Source: an uncultured Acidobacteriota bacterium (GTDB lineage Bacteria > Acidobacteriota > Vicinamibacteria > Vicinamibacterales > UBA8438). Taken from it: 11,188 nt of DNA. The stretch is from NCBI GenBank assembly GCA_913043805.1, contig CAJWMX010000049.1, positions 1 to 11,188 of the forward strand, in the 5' to 3' direction. Numbering within the stretch: position 1 is the stretch's first letter; the number at the start of each line of letters is the position of its first letter. Positions 1 to 6,066 of this stretch are shown here, piece after piece. The notes under the pieces were generated by a model. It was not told where the DNA came from. It worked only from the letters and a program-made list of their open reading frames with translations, and searched no databases. The position numbers and the translations under genes were made by a program.

Positions 1-192
1 CCGACGCCGCGAGTCAGGACGTCCTGGTGGACATTCTGGGCCCGGGCGGCGAGAACGTCAGACAACGGAGGACGGTGTCCGTGGGATCGAGCTTCCGTCG
101 GGCGGGAATTGAGAACCAGGACGTTCAGACCCAGCAGACAGACCGCTCGAGAAAGGCGGGGTTCGCGCGACCGCGGCCTGAAGCAGCAACGT
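1..192. other. No supported gene at the left edge
   Basis: Several reading frames are open across this stretch, as expected at this GC content, but none shows a recognisable domain, signal peptide or convincing ribosome binding site. Nothing here can be assigned as a gene. It may be the spacer beyond the receptor transcription unit or the edge of a gene that lies outside the window. Confidence 0.5.
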
Positions 193-225
193 GCCGCAGG
201 GCGTCCTCGGAGGAGGCCCTGCGGC
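193..225 (-). terminator. Strong hairpin downstream of the TonB receptor gene
   Basis: The 10-base arms GCCGCAGGGC (193-202) and GCCCTGCGGC (216-225) are perfect reverse complements. Inside them a second pair TCCTC/GAGGA (204-208 and 210-214) extends the stem. It begins 35 bases past the stop codon of the minus-strand receptor gene, where a terminator or mRNA-protecting 3' hairpin is expected. No clean U-tract follows on the minus strand, so a classical intrinsic terminator is uncertain. Confidence 0.5.
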
Positions 226-259
226 GCGTACCAATCGGCCGACACAGAGACGCCCCTGC

Positions 260-2629
260 CTAGAAGAAGCGCATCGAGTAGCCGACCCTCACCCCCCGGC
301 CGATATCGGGTGCAAGGTCCTTGATGAACGACGTGTGACTCCGATACAGCTCGTCCGTCAGGTTGAACCCGCTGACGGTCACGATATGAGCCACGTTCGA
401 CCGCGACCAGACATACGACGCCCGCAGGTTGAGCAGCGAGTAGCTGTCTGTGGTCGTTTCGTCACGGAAGACGCTGTCCTGCGCGGAGCTGAACACCACT
501 TCCGGACTGACGGTGAACCCGCCATACGGAATGTCGAGGCTGAAGCGGGCACGTAGCGGCGGGATCCGTGGCAGCGGTTCGTTCGTCCCCTTCAGCTCGG
601 CGTCCACGAAGCCCAGCCCGACGTTGGCCCAGAGCCGGCTGCCCAGTCGCACGCTGCCTTGCGCGTCGACGCCGACGAAGCGGCTGTCACCTTGCAGGAC
701 ATTGGCCACCTGGAGGTTGTCGACGATCTCGGTGGTCCGGTCGAAGAACACGAAGTTGTCGATGTCATACACGTAGAAATTGACCGAGCCACGGGCGCCG
801 GCGGACTGGTGCCGCAAGCTGAAATCGAGCCCGACGGTCGATTCGGAATCGAGGTCGGGGTTCCCAACCTCGAACACCAGGTTCCCGGGGTGTGCCCCGA
901 AGAAGTAGAGCTCCTCGAGGGCTGGGGCCCGGTAGGAACGCGTCAGGTTCGCCACAAAAGCGTTGCCCGCACCAAGATCGACGTGGGCACCGAAGGATGC
1001 CGACCCGCCGGTGAAGTCCCGGTCTCTGGCCTCGCCCGGTTCCAGATCCCCGTGGCCGCCCTCCTCCTCTTCGTGGTGGCCCTCTTCCTCTTCGTGGTGG
1101 CCTTCTTCCTCCTCGTGGTGGCCCTCGCGCTCGCCCACGGAGTAGTCATTCCGCTCGACTCGCCCCCCGAACTGCAGGGTAAGGCGACCAAAGTCCACCT
1201 CTTCGTAGGCGAACGCGGCGAAGGAGGTCTGGTCGGTCGCGGGAGACAGAGCTTCTTCGCCCACCACCGAGAACTCGCGCACCTGGCCCCAGAAGCCGAA
1301 GCGCCCTGACAGCCGACCCGCCTGGGCCTGATTGATGTCGGCCCGTACGACATAGGAGCGGTTGGCGAACGTCGTGCCGACCGCCTCGAGTCCGTCTTCG
1401 ATATCGAGCTCGTCGTGCTCCCAGTCGATCACGTTGAGGACGACCTGGAACGACTCCACGATCCGCGTGCTCAGGTCGCGCATGCCGAAATCGAAACGGC
1501 CGACACGTCGACGTGAGTCGATGTCGATGAGCAGCTCTTCCTCGTGCTCGCCCTCCTCCTCGTCATGATCGCCCTCATCTTCGTGCTCCTCCTCTTCGTG
1601 GTGACCATGGAACTCACCGGCGAAGGGGGTACCGTTGCGTCCGTCCTCGAGAGTGAACCCGCCGCTTGCAAAGAACCGGTCTCCCGCATAGGCGACACCC
1701 GCCCGTCCGGTCGAGAGCCGGGTCTTTGAGTTCTCGACAGCACCCTCCGGGGTCTGGTAGTCCTCGGTTCTGCGAGATCCGCCGCCCGCCCAGACCTGGA
1801 AGTTGTCCTGCCCGTGCTGAACCGACGCGAACGTGCCGGCCTGACCGTTGGCACTGCCCGCGTCGAAGCTCAACTGCCCCTGAGTCCCCGACGCGCCGGC
1901 AGTTCGAAACTGCTCCTGCGGGGTGATGGCGTTGACGACGCCCCCAACCGCGTTGGAGCCATAGAGCAGGGTTGCGGGACCGCGGACGATCTCGAGGCGA
2001 TCGAGGCCGGCAGGATCGGTGTTGATACCGTGATCGCCCGACTGGCTGGACAGATCTCCGTTACGAATGCCGTCCTCCATGATCAGCACCCGATCGCCGT
2101 CAAACCCCCGAATGATGGGTCGGCTCGCACCAGGCCCGAAGCTCCGCATGGCGACGCCGGCCTGACCTTCGAGTGCCTGACCGAGGTTGCCCACCGGATC
2201 CGCCACCAAGTCGAATGAGTCGAGGGTTGACGTCGAGTTGAAGGTCTCGAAGTTCGTAGCCGTCCCACCGGTCGTCGCGGTCACCGTGACCTCTTCGTGC
2301 ACCGGCGACAGAACCAGCGCAACGTCGACCGCCGTGTCGGCGCCGGCCACGACGGTGACGTTCTGGCGTGCGGCGGTCAGGCTCTCGCGTTGGGCCAGAA
2401 TCTGATACTCACCGGGCGGCACGTTCGAGAACGCATACGCTCCCCGTTCATCGGTCGTGGCGACCTGACCGGAGCCAACGAGCAAGACCACGGCGCCATG
2501 GGCCGCCGTCGAGTTCTCCCCCAGCGTGACAATACCGCGGACGGCCCCGCTCTCCTGTGCCAGGGCAGAGGTCGCCATGAAGACCGTTGCCACAGCCAAT
2601 ACCGCTCGTATCTTCAGTGATGTACGCAC
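260..2629 (-). CDS. TonB-dependent outer-membrane receptor with His/Glu-rich metal-binding loops (ZnuD-like)
   Basis: A 789-residue outer-membrane receptor predicted to import a metal or metal complex using TonB energy. It starts at GTG with an AGAGG ribosome binding site 9 bases upstream. Residues 1-25 are a signal peptide ending in SALAQ. A carboxypeptidase-regulatory-like beta domain follows (about 28-110), then a TonB-box-like EEVTVTAT segment, the plug domain (about 120-240, with IIRGFDGDRVLIMEDGIRNG and VRGPATLLYGSNAVGGVVN) and a beta barrel ending in YSMRFF, the terminal aromatic typical of outer-membrane proteins. Two His/acidic stretches stand out: residues 341-365 and three perfect GHHEEEE heptads at 503-523. 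Such loops are known in zinc receptors of the ZnuD type. The upstream small CHLR-motif gene, the metal operator and the nearby Fur-family gene support metal uptake. Zinc is favoured; nickel, copper or cobalt are not excluded. Confidence 0.9.
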   Translation of the reverse strand: MRTSLKIRAVLAVATVFMATSALAQESGAVRGIVTLGENSTAAHGAVVLLVGSGQVATTDERGAYAFSNVPPGEYQILAQRESLTAARQNVTVVAGADTAVDVALVLSPVHEEVTVTATTGGTATNFETFNSTSTLDSFDLVADPVGNLGQALEGQAGVAMRSFGPGASRPIIRGFDGDRVLIMEDGIRNGDLSSQSGDHGINTDPAGLDRLEIVRGPATLLYGSNAVGGVVNAITPQEQFRTAGASGTQGQLSFDAGSANGQAGTFASVQHGQDNFQVWAGGGSRRTEDYQTPEGAVENSKTRLSTGRAGVAYAGDRFFASGGFTLEDGRNGTPFAGEFHGHHEEEEHEDEGDHDEEEGEHEEELLIDIDSRRRVGRFDFGMRDLSTRIVESFQVVLNVIDWEHDELDIEDGLEAVGTTFANRSYVVRADINQAQAGRLSGRFGFWGQVREFSVVGEEALSPATDQTSFAAFAYEEVDFGRLTLQFGGRVERNDYSVGEREGHHEEEEGHHEEEEGHHEEEEGGHGDLEPGEARDRDFTGGSASFGAHVDLGAGNAFVANLTRSYRAPALEELYFFGAHPGNLVFEVGNPDLDSESTVGLDFSLRHQSAGARGSVNFYVYDIDNFVFFDRTTEIVDNLQVANVLQGDSRFVGVDAQGSVRLGSRLWANVGLGFVDAELKGTNEPLPRIPPLRARFSLDIPYGGFTVSPEVVFSSAQDSVFRDETTTDSYSLLNLRASYVWSRSNVAHIVTVSGFNLTDELYRSHTSFIKDLAPDIGRGVRVGYSMRFF
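1061..1123 (-). repeat. Three 21-bp in-frame tandem repeats encoding GHHEEEE
   Basis: Three consecutive 21-base units (1061-1081, 1082-1102, 1103-1123) encode exactly GHHEEEE three times (residues 503-523 of the receptor). The units differ only at synonymous third positions, so the protein sequence is preserved while the DNA has drifted. They probably form an extracellular or periplasmic loop that captures metal ions. Confidence 0.9.
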
Positions 2630-2694
2630 TTTCCCTTACCTCTACTCCCAAGACTTTCCTCTTGTATAACCAGAGCGATGGACGCCGACTCGAC

Positions 2695-2727
2695 ATGGGC
2701 GCACGCACCCATACGAGCGCGGCTCGT
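2695..2727 (-). other. Two abutting hairpins between the small CHLR gene and the receptor gene
   Basis: ACGAGC/GCTCGT (2713-2718 and 2722-2727, 3-base loop) and ATGGG/CCCAT (2695-2699 and 2708-2712, 8-base loop) lie directly next to each other in the 146-base gap. If the two genes are co-transcribed, both hairpins are in the message and could act as a processing, stabilising or attenuating element. No U-tract follows. Nearer the receptor start there is also CAAGA-N6-TCTTG (2649-2664), which weakly resembles the operators but has different spacing. Confidence 0.4.
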
Positions 2728-2775
2728 GCAGAAGCCGCTCGGCGCGCATCGCAGTGAACGAAAGCGGAACGTGAG

Positions 2776-3084
2776 CTAGGCGGGAGGAGCGCGTGGGGAA
2801 AGCCGATACCCGCGGTCCACGGCGAACCGAGCGACGCGGCCGGATTGACCGATCGACTCGGACCGAACGCTCGGATCAACCTGAACTGCCGGAGCTAGGT
2901 CGGCGACGGAGCTGTCTCGAAGGTGGCAGACAACGCAGCAGTTGTCGTCCTCGCCGAGTTCGCCGTGCCAGACGAACGACGCGCCGGAAACACCGACCAG
3001 CGCGATCATCGACGCGATGATCCGCACGCGCCAGCCCGGGTGGGCCGGCGCACACCCGCTCGGCACTGCTCCGCTACTCCGCAC
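2776..3084 (-). CDS. Small exported protein with C-C-x-x-C-H-L-R metal-site motif (copy A)
   Basis: A 102-residue protein of unassigned function. It has basic residues followed by one hydrophobic segment (about residues 21-39, IIASMIALVGVSGASF), so it is either exported or anchored in the inner membrane. Just after this come WHGELGEDDNCCVVCHLRD, a His, an acidic run and clustered Cys/His that could bind metal, and the protein ends in LSPRAPPA. The protein encoded at 4562-4894 has the same layout (His, acidic residues, CDVCHLR, final LSPTRGPPA), so they look like diverged paralogues. The plan resembles DUF2946-type small membrane proteins, but I could not test this. The GTG start fits a predicted -10 at 3121-3126 and about 30 bases of leader. 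It lies upstream of the TonB receptor and is likely co-transcribed with it. A role as periplasmic metal chaperone or sensor is inference. Confidence 0.65.
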   Translation of the reverse strand: MRSSGAVPSGCAPAHPGWRVRIIASMIALVGVSGASFVWHGELGEDDNCCVVCHLRDSSVADLAPAVQVDPSVRSESIGQSGRVARFAVDRGYRLSPRAPPA

Positions 3085-3120
3085 GTTGAATCACCCGGAC
3101 GGATCTTGCCACAACTAGCA

Positions 3121-3149
3121 CTTATATGCAATCAACTTGCAACAGAAAA
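3121..3149 (-). promoter_or_regulatory. Predicted promoter of the small CHLR gene/receptor unit, with operator in its spacer
   Basis: Reading the minus strand, a -35-like TTTTCT (3149-3144), a 17-base spacer and a -10-like TATAAG (3126-3121) precede the GTG at 3084 by about 37 bases. The spacer contains the complete inverted repeat TGCAA-N5-TTGCA (3127-3141). The -35 match is weak (3 of 6); the -10 is good. A repressor bound to the spacer would block RNA polymerase. Confidence 0.55.
3127..3141. promoter_or_regulatory. Fur-family operator 1, TGCAA-N5-TTGCA
   Basis: The sequence TGCAATCAACTTGCA is a perfect 5-5-5 inverted repeat. Its reverse complement matches 12 of 15 bases of the repeat at 3985-3999, including the spacer bases GTTG. 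This half-site and 5-base spacing resemble the box of the Fur-family nickel regulator Nur (TTGCAA-N5-TTGCAA, from memory). Together with the Fur-family gene nearby, it is the best operator candidate. Confidence 0.65.
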
Positions 3150-3173
3150 TTAATTGCGTAAAATCAGGTAGGC

Positions 3174-3947
3174 CTAGCGGACCGGGGACGACACCCCTGA
3201 CAGAGGGATCACATGACCGCGCTCGGCCTTCGCACGGAGGTAGGCTTCGTTCCGTGAGCAGACCCCTACAACGTGGCTTTGCCGTACGACCCCCTCCAGG
3301 CCACAGACCCGCACCTGCTCGACCTTGTCGGGGTTGTTGGTGAGCAGACGGAACGGCCGCCCACCGAGCAAGTGATGAATGACCGCTGCAGCGTGGCGGA
3401 AATCGCGATGGTCGTCCTTGAATCCGAGGGCCCGATTGGCTTCGTAGGTATCGAGCCCCTCTTCCTGCAGCAAGTAGGCCGCCGCCTTGGCCCAGGAGCC
3501 GATCCCTCGCCCTTCGTGCGCGGCCATGTAGACCAGCAAGCCCGCGCCGGCCTCGCTCATCTGCCTCATGGCCGTCCTGAGCTGAGGCCCGCAGTCACAG
3601 CGAAGAGATCCAAGCACATCTCCGGTGAAGCAGGTCGAGTGAATGCGCACCAGTGGTGAGTTGGGCTGGGCAACGAAGTCGCCGAACGCCACAGCGCTCA
3701 CGTGCTCGCCCGCGGCAGCGCCGCGGTAGCCAGTCCCCGACGCGGCAGCAGCGACGTACCACCGTGCCGCGACTTCGCGGTGGTCGAGCGCCAGGGGCAT
3801 CGACACCGGACCGATGAGGTCCAAGGTCTCACCACCCTCATCTTGTGCAGCGAGCGTCGACTGGCCACTCAACCGGACGGGTATGCGCCGCACCCACCCG
3901 GCGCTGGCGAGACGCTTGATCGACTTGGTCGTCGGTACTGGAGCCAT
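3174..3947 (-). CDS. ribA: GTP cyclohydrolase II (RibA-type) with N-terminal extension
   Basis: A 257-residue cytoplasmic enzyme predicted to open the imidazole ring of GTP, releasing formate and pyrophosphate, the first step of riboflavin synthesis. Compared with E. coli RibA, all three zinc ligands are kept: C106, C117 and C119 in VRIHSTCFTGD..SLRCDCGPQL. The residues equivalent to E. coli Lys101, Tyr105, Asp126 and Arg128 are K154, Y158, D179 and R181, and LLTNNPDKVE is present. About 50 extra residues precede the catalytic core, so it is not a minimal RibA. It lacks a fused RibB domain. ATG 3947 is chosen: an upstream TTG at 3989 would put the start inside the operator and upstream of the predicted -10. 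It is divergent from the Fur-family gene and shares its operator, so it is probably a metal-regulated second copy rather than the housekeeping enzyme; that last point is inference. Confidence 0.88.
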   Translation of the reverse strand: MAPVPTTKSIKRLASAGWVRRIPVRLSGQSTLAAQDEGGETLDLIGPVSMPLALDHREVAARWYVAAAASGTGYRGAAAGEHVSAVAFGDFVAQPNSPLVRIHSTCFTGDVLGSLRCDCGPQLRTAMRQMSEAGAGLLVYMAAHEGRGIGSWAKAAAYLLQEEGLDTYEANRALGFKDDHRDFRHAAAVIHHLLGGRPFRLLTNNPDKVEQVRVCGLEGVVRQSHVVGVCSRNEAYLRAKAERGHVIPLSGVSSPVR

Positions 3948-3977
3948 GCTTGCTGATCTCGTTACAGCGAGCACCAG

Positions 3978-4006
3978 TCTATATCGCAAGTTGCTTGTAA
4001 TTGAAA
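3978..4006 (-). promoter_or_regulatory. Predicted promoter of the GTP cyclohydrolase II gene, overlapping the fur control region
   Basis: On the minus strand, TTTCAA (4006-4001), a 17-base spacer and TATAGA (3983-3978) form a plausible sigma-70 promoter, with about 30 bases from the -10 to the ATG at 3947. As at the promoter of the small CHLR gene, the inverted repeat fills the spacer. In the opposite direction TGTAAT (3996-4001) could be the -10 of the fur gene, though I see no good -35 for it. Confidence 0.5.
3985..3999. promoter_or_regulatory. Fur-family operator 2, CGCAA-N5-TTGTA
   Basis: CGCAAGTTGCTTGTA is an imperfect inverted repeat matching operator 1 (reverse complement) at 12 of 15 positions; the shared pattern is YGCAAGTTGMTTGYA. 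Because it lies between divergent genes, one bound repressor could control both the cyclohydrolase gene and the regulator's own gene. Confidence 0.65.
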
Positions 4007-4090
4007 CTCGTGTCCCACAGATCGTCGGTCGTCGAAATCCCGTCGACTCGAACTTGCGCCGGCAAGCCGGATGCGCCTAACTTACGCCTC

Positions 4091-4561
4091 ATGGCTGCAC
4101 TCTCCGGGCACGATGCCAGACGGTGCCTGCACGAGGCGGGGTTGCGGGCAACGGCTCCCCGCATCGCGGTCCTGCGGCTACTCGCGTCCAGCGACAAGCC
4201 ACTGTCTCACTCAGAAGTTGTCGCGGCCGTCGGCGATCAGGATTGGGACCAGGCTACGCTCTACCGAAACCTCCTCAAGCTCGTCGAGTTCGATCTGGCT
4301 CGAGTCGCCACCAACGCTGGAGGGGTAGCGCGCTACGAAGCGCGCGGAGACGACGACAGTCCACATCTGCATCCCCATTTTTCCTGTCGGAGCTGCGGGT
4401 CGGTTGAGTGTCTCCCCGAGGTCAAGCTGATCGGATCACTCGACCGTCGATGGAACCAATCGTTGCGAACGTCCGAGTTACAACTGATCGGCGATTGTCC
4501 AGATTGCCTCGCGGCGCAGCGGACGAGCTCACGAGAGGGTCCCCGTAGGCGGAAGCGCTAG
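4091..4561 (+). CDS. Fur-family metalloregulator (Zur-like repressor)
   Basis: A 156-residue DNA-binding repressor of the Fur family. The N-terminal winged helix spans about residues 8-85: LRATAPRIAVLRLL, then the recognition helix DQATLYRNLLKL at 53-64. The dimerisation domain begins with HLHPHFSCRSCG (92-103) and ends with CPDC (136-139). C99, C102, C136 and C139 would hold the structural zinc, and H92, H94 and H96 are candidates for the sensory site. The His usually found six residues before the glycine preceding the second CxxC is Ser128 here, so the metal site is atypical. ATG 4091 gives the usual family length; an in-frame TTG at 4001 would lie in the operator region. The predicted leader is about 80 bases. 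Target metal is not decided by sequence; Zur is favoured from the neighbours. Confidence 0.9.
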   Translation: MAALSGHDARRCLHEAGLRATAPRIAVLRLLASSDKPLSHSEVVAAVGDQDWDQATLYRNLLKLVEFDLARVATNAGGVARYEARGDDDSPHLHPHFSCRSCGSVECLPEVKLIGSLDRRWNQSLRTSELQLIGDCPDCLAAQRTSSREGPRRRKR

Positions 4562-4894
4562 ATGCCGATGGCGTCGACAGGCTTGACTCCGGCGAGTCTT
4601 TCCGCCTTGAATGGGCCGATGCTTTTTTCGAGGTGGATCGTGGCAGCCGCTACGGTGTTGCTCACGCTGAGCGCACCGCTAGGCGCGGCGCTTCACGAGC
4701 ACGTCCTCGACCCGCAGTCCACCGAACACGCGGACTGTGACGTGTGTCACCTGCGTCATCTGTCCGGGATCTCCTCCGGGGGTGCGCCTGCTCAGGCCGC
4801 CCTGACGCTCGTCGCCCGCAACATCGAGGCCCCGGCGGATGCCGAATCCTGGGCCCTCCTCGGCCTCAGCCCGACACGCGGCCCGCCCGCGTAG
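4562..4894 (+). CDS. Small exported protein with C-x-V-C-H-L-R-H motif (copy B)
   Basis: A 110-residue protein whose ATG begins on the base right after the fur stop codon, so it is almost certainly translated from the fur message. A hydrophobic segment (about residues 24-44, IVAAATVLLTLSAPLGAAL) serves as signal peptide or anchor; an alternative ATG at 4619 would place this closer to the N-terminus. Next come HEHV, TEHADCDVCHLRHLS and the C-terminus LGLSPTRGPPA. These match the small protein at 2776-3084 in order and motif. The His/Cys cluster would sit in the periplasm and could bind zinc or copper. No enzymatic domain is visible. Coupling to the repressor gene suggests a role in metal handling; a DUF2946-like identity is possible but unchecked. 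Confidence 0.7.
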   Translation: MPMASTGLTPASLSALNGPMLFSRWIVAAATVLLTLSAPLGAALHEHVLDPQSTEHADCDVCHLRHLSGISSGGAPAQAALTLVARNIEAPADAESWALLGLSPTRGPPA

Positions 4895-4901
4895 CCCCCG
4901 C

Positions 4902-4969
4902 TGTCGCACTCGCTTGCGACAAACGCCTTCACTGCAATCAACGTCCGGGTTGTCGGCAACGGTGCCGAC
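4902..4969 (+). other. Two hairpins and an operator half-site between copy B and the kelch-like gene
   Basis: Eight bases after the copy B stop are 7-base arms TGTCGCA/TGCGACA (4902-4908 and 4915-4921, 6-base loop). A second stem, GTCGGC/GCCGAC (4952-4957 and 4964-4969, 6-base loop), follows. Between them TGCAATCAAC (4933-4942) is identical to the first ten bases of operator 1, but the other half-site is absent. Neither hairpin is followed by a T-tract. The gap may contain partial termination or separate control of the kelch-like gene. Confidence 0.35.
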
Positions 4970-5059
4970 CGCGGTGCCAGCGCTCGCGTGAGCGCACCGG
5001 GAGACCACGGGCTCGCCCCCGGCACACGGGAACACGACACGAGAACGTCGGGAACGACC

Positions 5060-5749
5060 ATGAACAGCCGTACGGCGCTCACTCGGCGGATGGCGGCAGC
5101 GATTCTGGTGGGCAGCGCATGTCTCGGTCTCGCCGTGATGGCTCGCGCGCAATCCCCGTTGGCGCCAGCGGCGCCGCCCCAGACGACACCGCCGCTGCCC
5201 ACGCGCTCGTCAGACGTGTCCGGTGCGTATGTCGGCGACGTTCTGTACGTTCATGCTGCGGGCCCCGGCGAGACGGCCCTCTACACACTTGCTCCAGGAG
5301 ATACGTCCTGGACGACGGTCTGGACCGGCCCGCCCGTCGCCGGGGCGGTGGTGGTCGGTGACGGCGACGACCTCTACCGGGTTGGGGGCGCCGGGGTCAT
5401 GGGCACCCGGCGAGCCCTCGCCAATCTGCAGCAATGGGATCACACCAACCGCCACTGGATCGACCTGACGCCGATGCCGTCGGGGAGGACGGACCACGCG
5501 GCCGTGGTGGTCGCCAGCGGCCCTGGGACGTCGGTGTCCGAACCACGTGCGGAACCGACGGTCCCCTGGTGGTCCGTAACTCAACTGGTCTGTCTTGACG
5601 ACGACGCCGTCGGCATCGCGTGCGACGTGACGATCCACCTGGGCGTCGGAACCCTGCATCGAATCGTCTGGGGAACCATGCAATCCGTGGGGCAGCGGGC
5701 CGGCGCCGAGCGTCCGACAGCAAGCGCGGCCTATCCCGTCGTCGGCTGA
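5060..5749 (+). CDS. Exported kelch-repeat-like protein
   Basis: A 229-residue exported protein of unknown role. The start chosen is ATG 5060, giving a normal signal peptide (residues 1-31: RRMAAAILVGSACLGLAVMA, cleavage near ARA-QS), followed by a Pro-rich linker. Residues about 53-155 show kelch-like beta-blade signatures: DVSGAYVGDVLYVHA, DDLYRVGG, LQQWDHTNRHWIDLTPMPSGR and DHAAVVV. Only about two blades are visible, whereas a kelch propeller has five to seven, and the last 70 residues do not look like kelch repeats. It may be a truncated or decaying member, or pair with another protein. It is followed after 31 bases by the Cys/His-rich small gene, suggesting a unit with the ATPase. No metal ligands are evident. 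Confidence 0.6.
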   Translation: MNSRTALTRRMAAAILVGSACLGLAVMARAQSPLAPAAPPQTTPPLPTRSSDVSGAYVGDVLYVHAAGPGETALYTLAPGDTSWTTVWTGPPVAGAVVVGDGDDLYRVGGAGVMGTRRALANLQQWDHTNRHWIDLTPMPSGRTDHAAVVVASGPGTSVSEPRAEPTVPWWSVTQLVCLDDDAVGIACDVTIHLGVGTLHRIVWGTMQSVGQRAGAERPTASAAYPVVG

Positions 5750-5780
5750 CGGACTCCGACCCACGACGAGCGCTGGAACC

Positions 5781-6044
5781 ATGAAGAGCCGCAACCGGCT
5801 GACCGCGTTCGCGACGCTGTTGATGGCGTGCGTCCTGCTGCCGGCCGGCTCTCTGCTTAACAGCCACGACGAGAACGAACCCCCCGGCGACCATCATCAC
5901 TGTGTCGTCTGCTGTCACCACCACTGCGTCGGGCTCGTGGCCTCTGTGTCGGCCCCGGCGACCCTCACGACAAAGCCTGAACGGGTCGGTGTCGCCTACC
6001 AACTGGAGAACGGCGAAATCATCTACGTGCCGGAGGCGACATGA
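5781..6044 (+). CDS. Small exported Cys/His-rich protein (copy C)
   Basis: An 87-residue protein with a basic N-terminus and a hydrophobic stretch (residues 8-26) acting as signal peptide or anchor; LLMAC at 13-17 loosely resembles a lipobox, but hydrophobic residues continue after it. Then come SHDENEPPGDHHHCVVCCHHHC, a cluster of six His and four Cys within about 20 residues, which strongly suggests metal binding outside the cytoplasm. The C-terminal part (ERVGVAYQLENGEIIYVPEAT) lacks the RGPPA ending of the other two small proteins, so kinship with them is possible but not shown. It ends 22 bases before the ATPase start and is probably co-translated with it. A role handing metal to or from the ATPase is inference. 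Confidence 0.7.
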   Translation: MKSRNRLTAFATLLMACVLLPAGSLLNSHDENEPPGDHHHCVVCCHHHCVGLVASVSAPATLTTKPERVGVAYQLENGEIIYVPEAT

Positions 6045-6066
6045 GCGCCATCGCAGGTCTACGACG

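Noticed and set aside
3948..3989. Longer start (TTG at 3989) for the GTP cyclohydrolase II gene
   Set aside because: It would start within the operator and upstream of the predicted -10 (3978-3983). ATG at 3947 follows the promoter by a normal leader.
4001..4090. Longer N-terminus (TTG at 4001) for the Fur-family gene
   Set aside because: The extra 30 residues show no family similarity, have no ribosome binding site, and overlap the control region; ATG 4091 gives a typical Fur length.
4988..5059. Earlier ATG (4988) for the kelch-like gene
   Set aside because: It would put 24 polar residues before a complete signal peptide; ATG 5060 starts the signal peptide properly.
5210..5794. Minus-strand open frame of 194 codons opposite the kelch-like gene
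   Set aside because: Arg/Pro/Gly-rich, no domain or signal peptide; an antisense shadow of high-GC coding DNA.
5902..6066. N-terminal extension of the ATPase from 5902
   Set aside because: This part overlaps the Cys/His-rich small gene in another frame and reads as a low-complexity Arg/Ser sequence, not a metal-binding domain.
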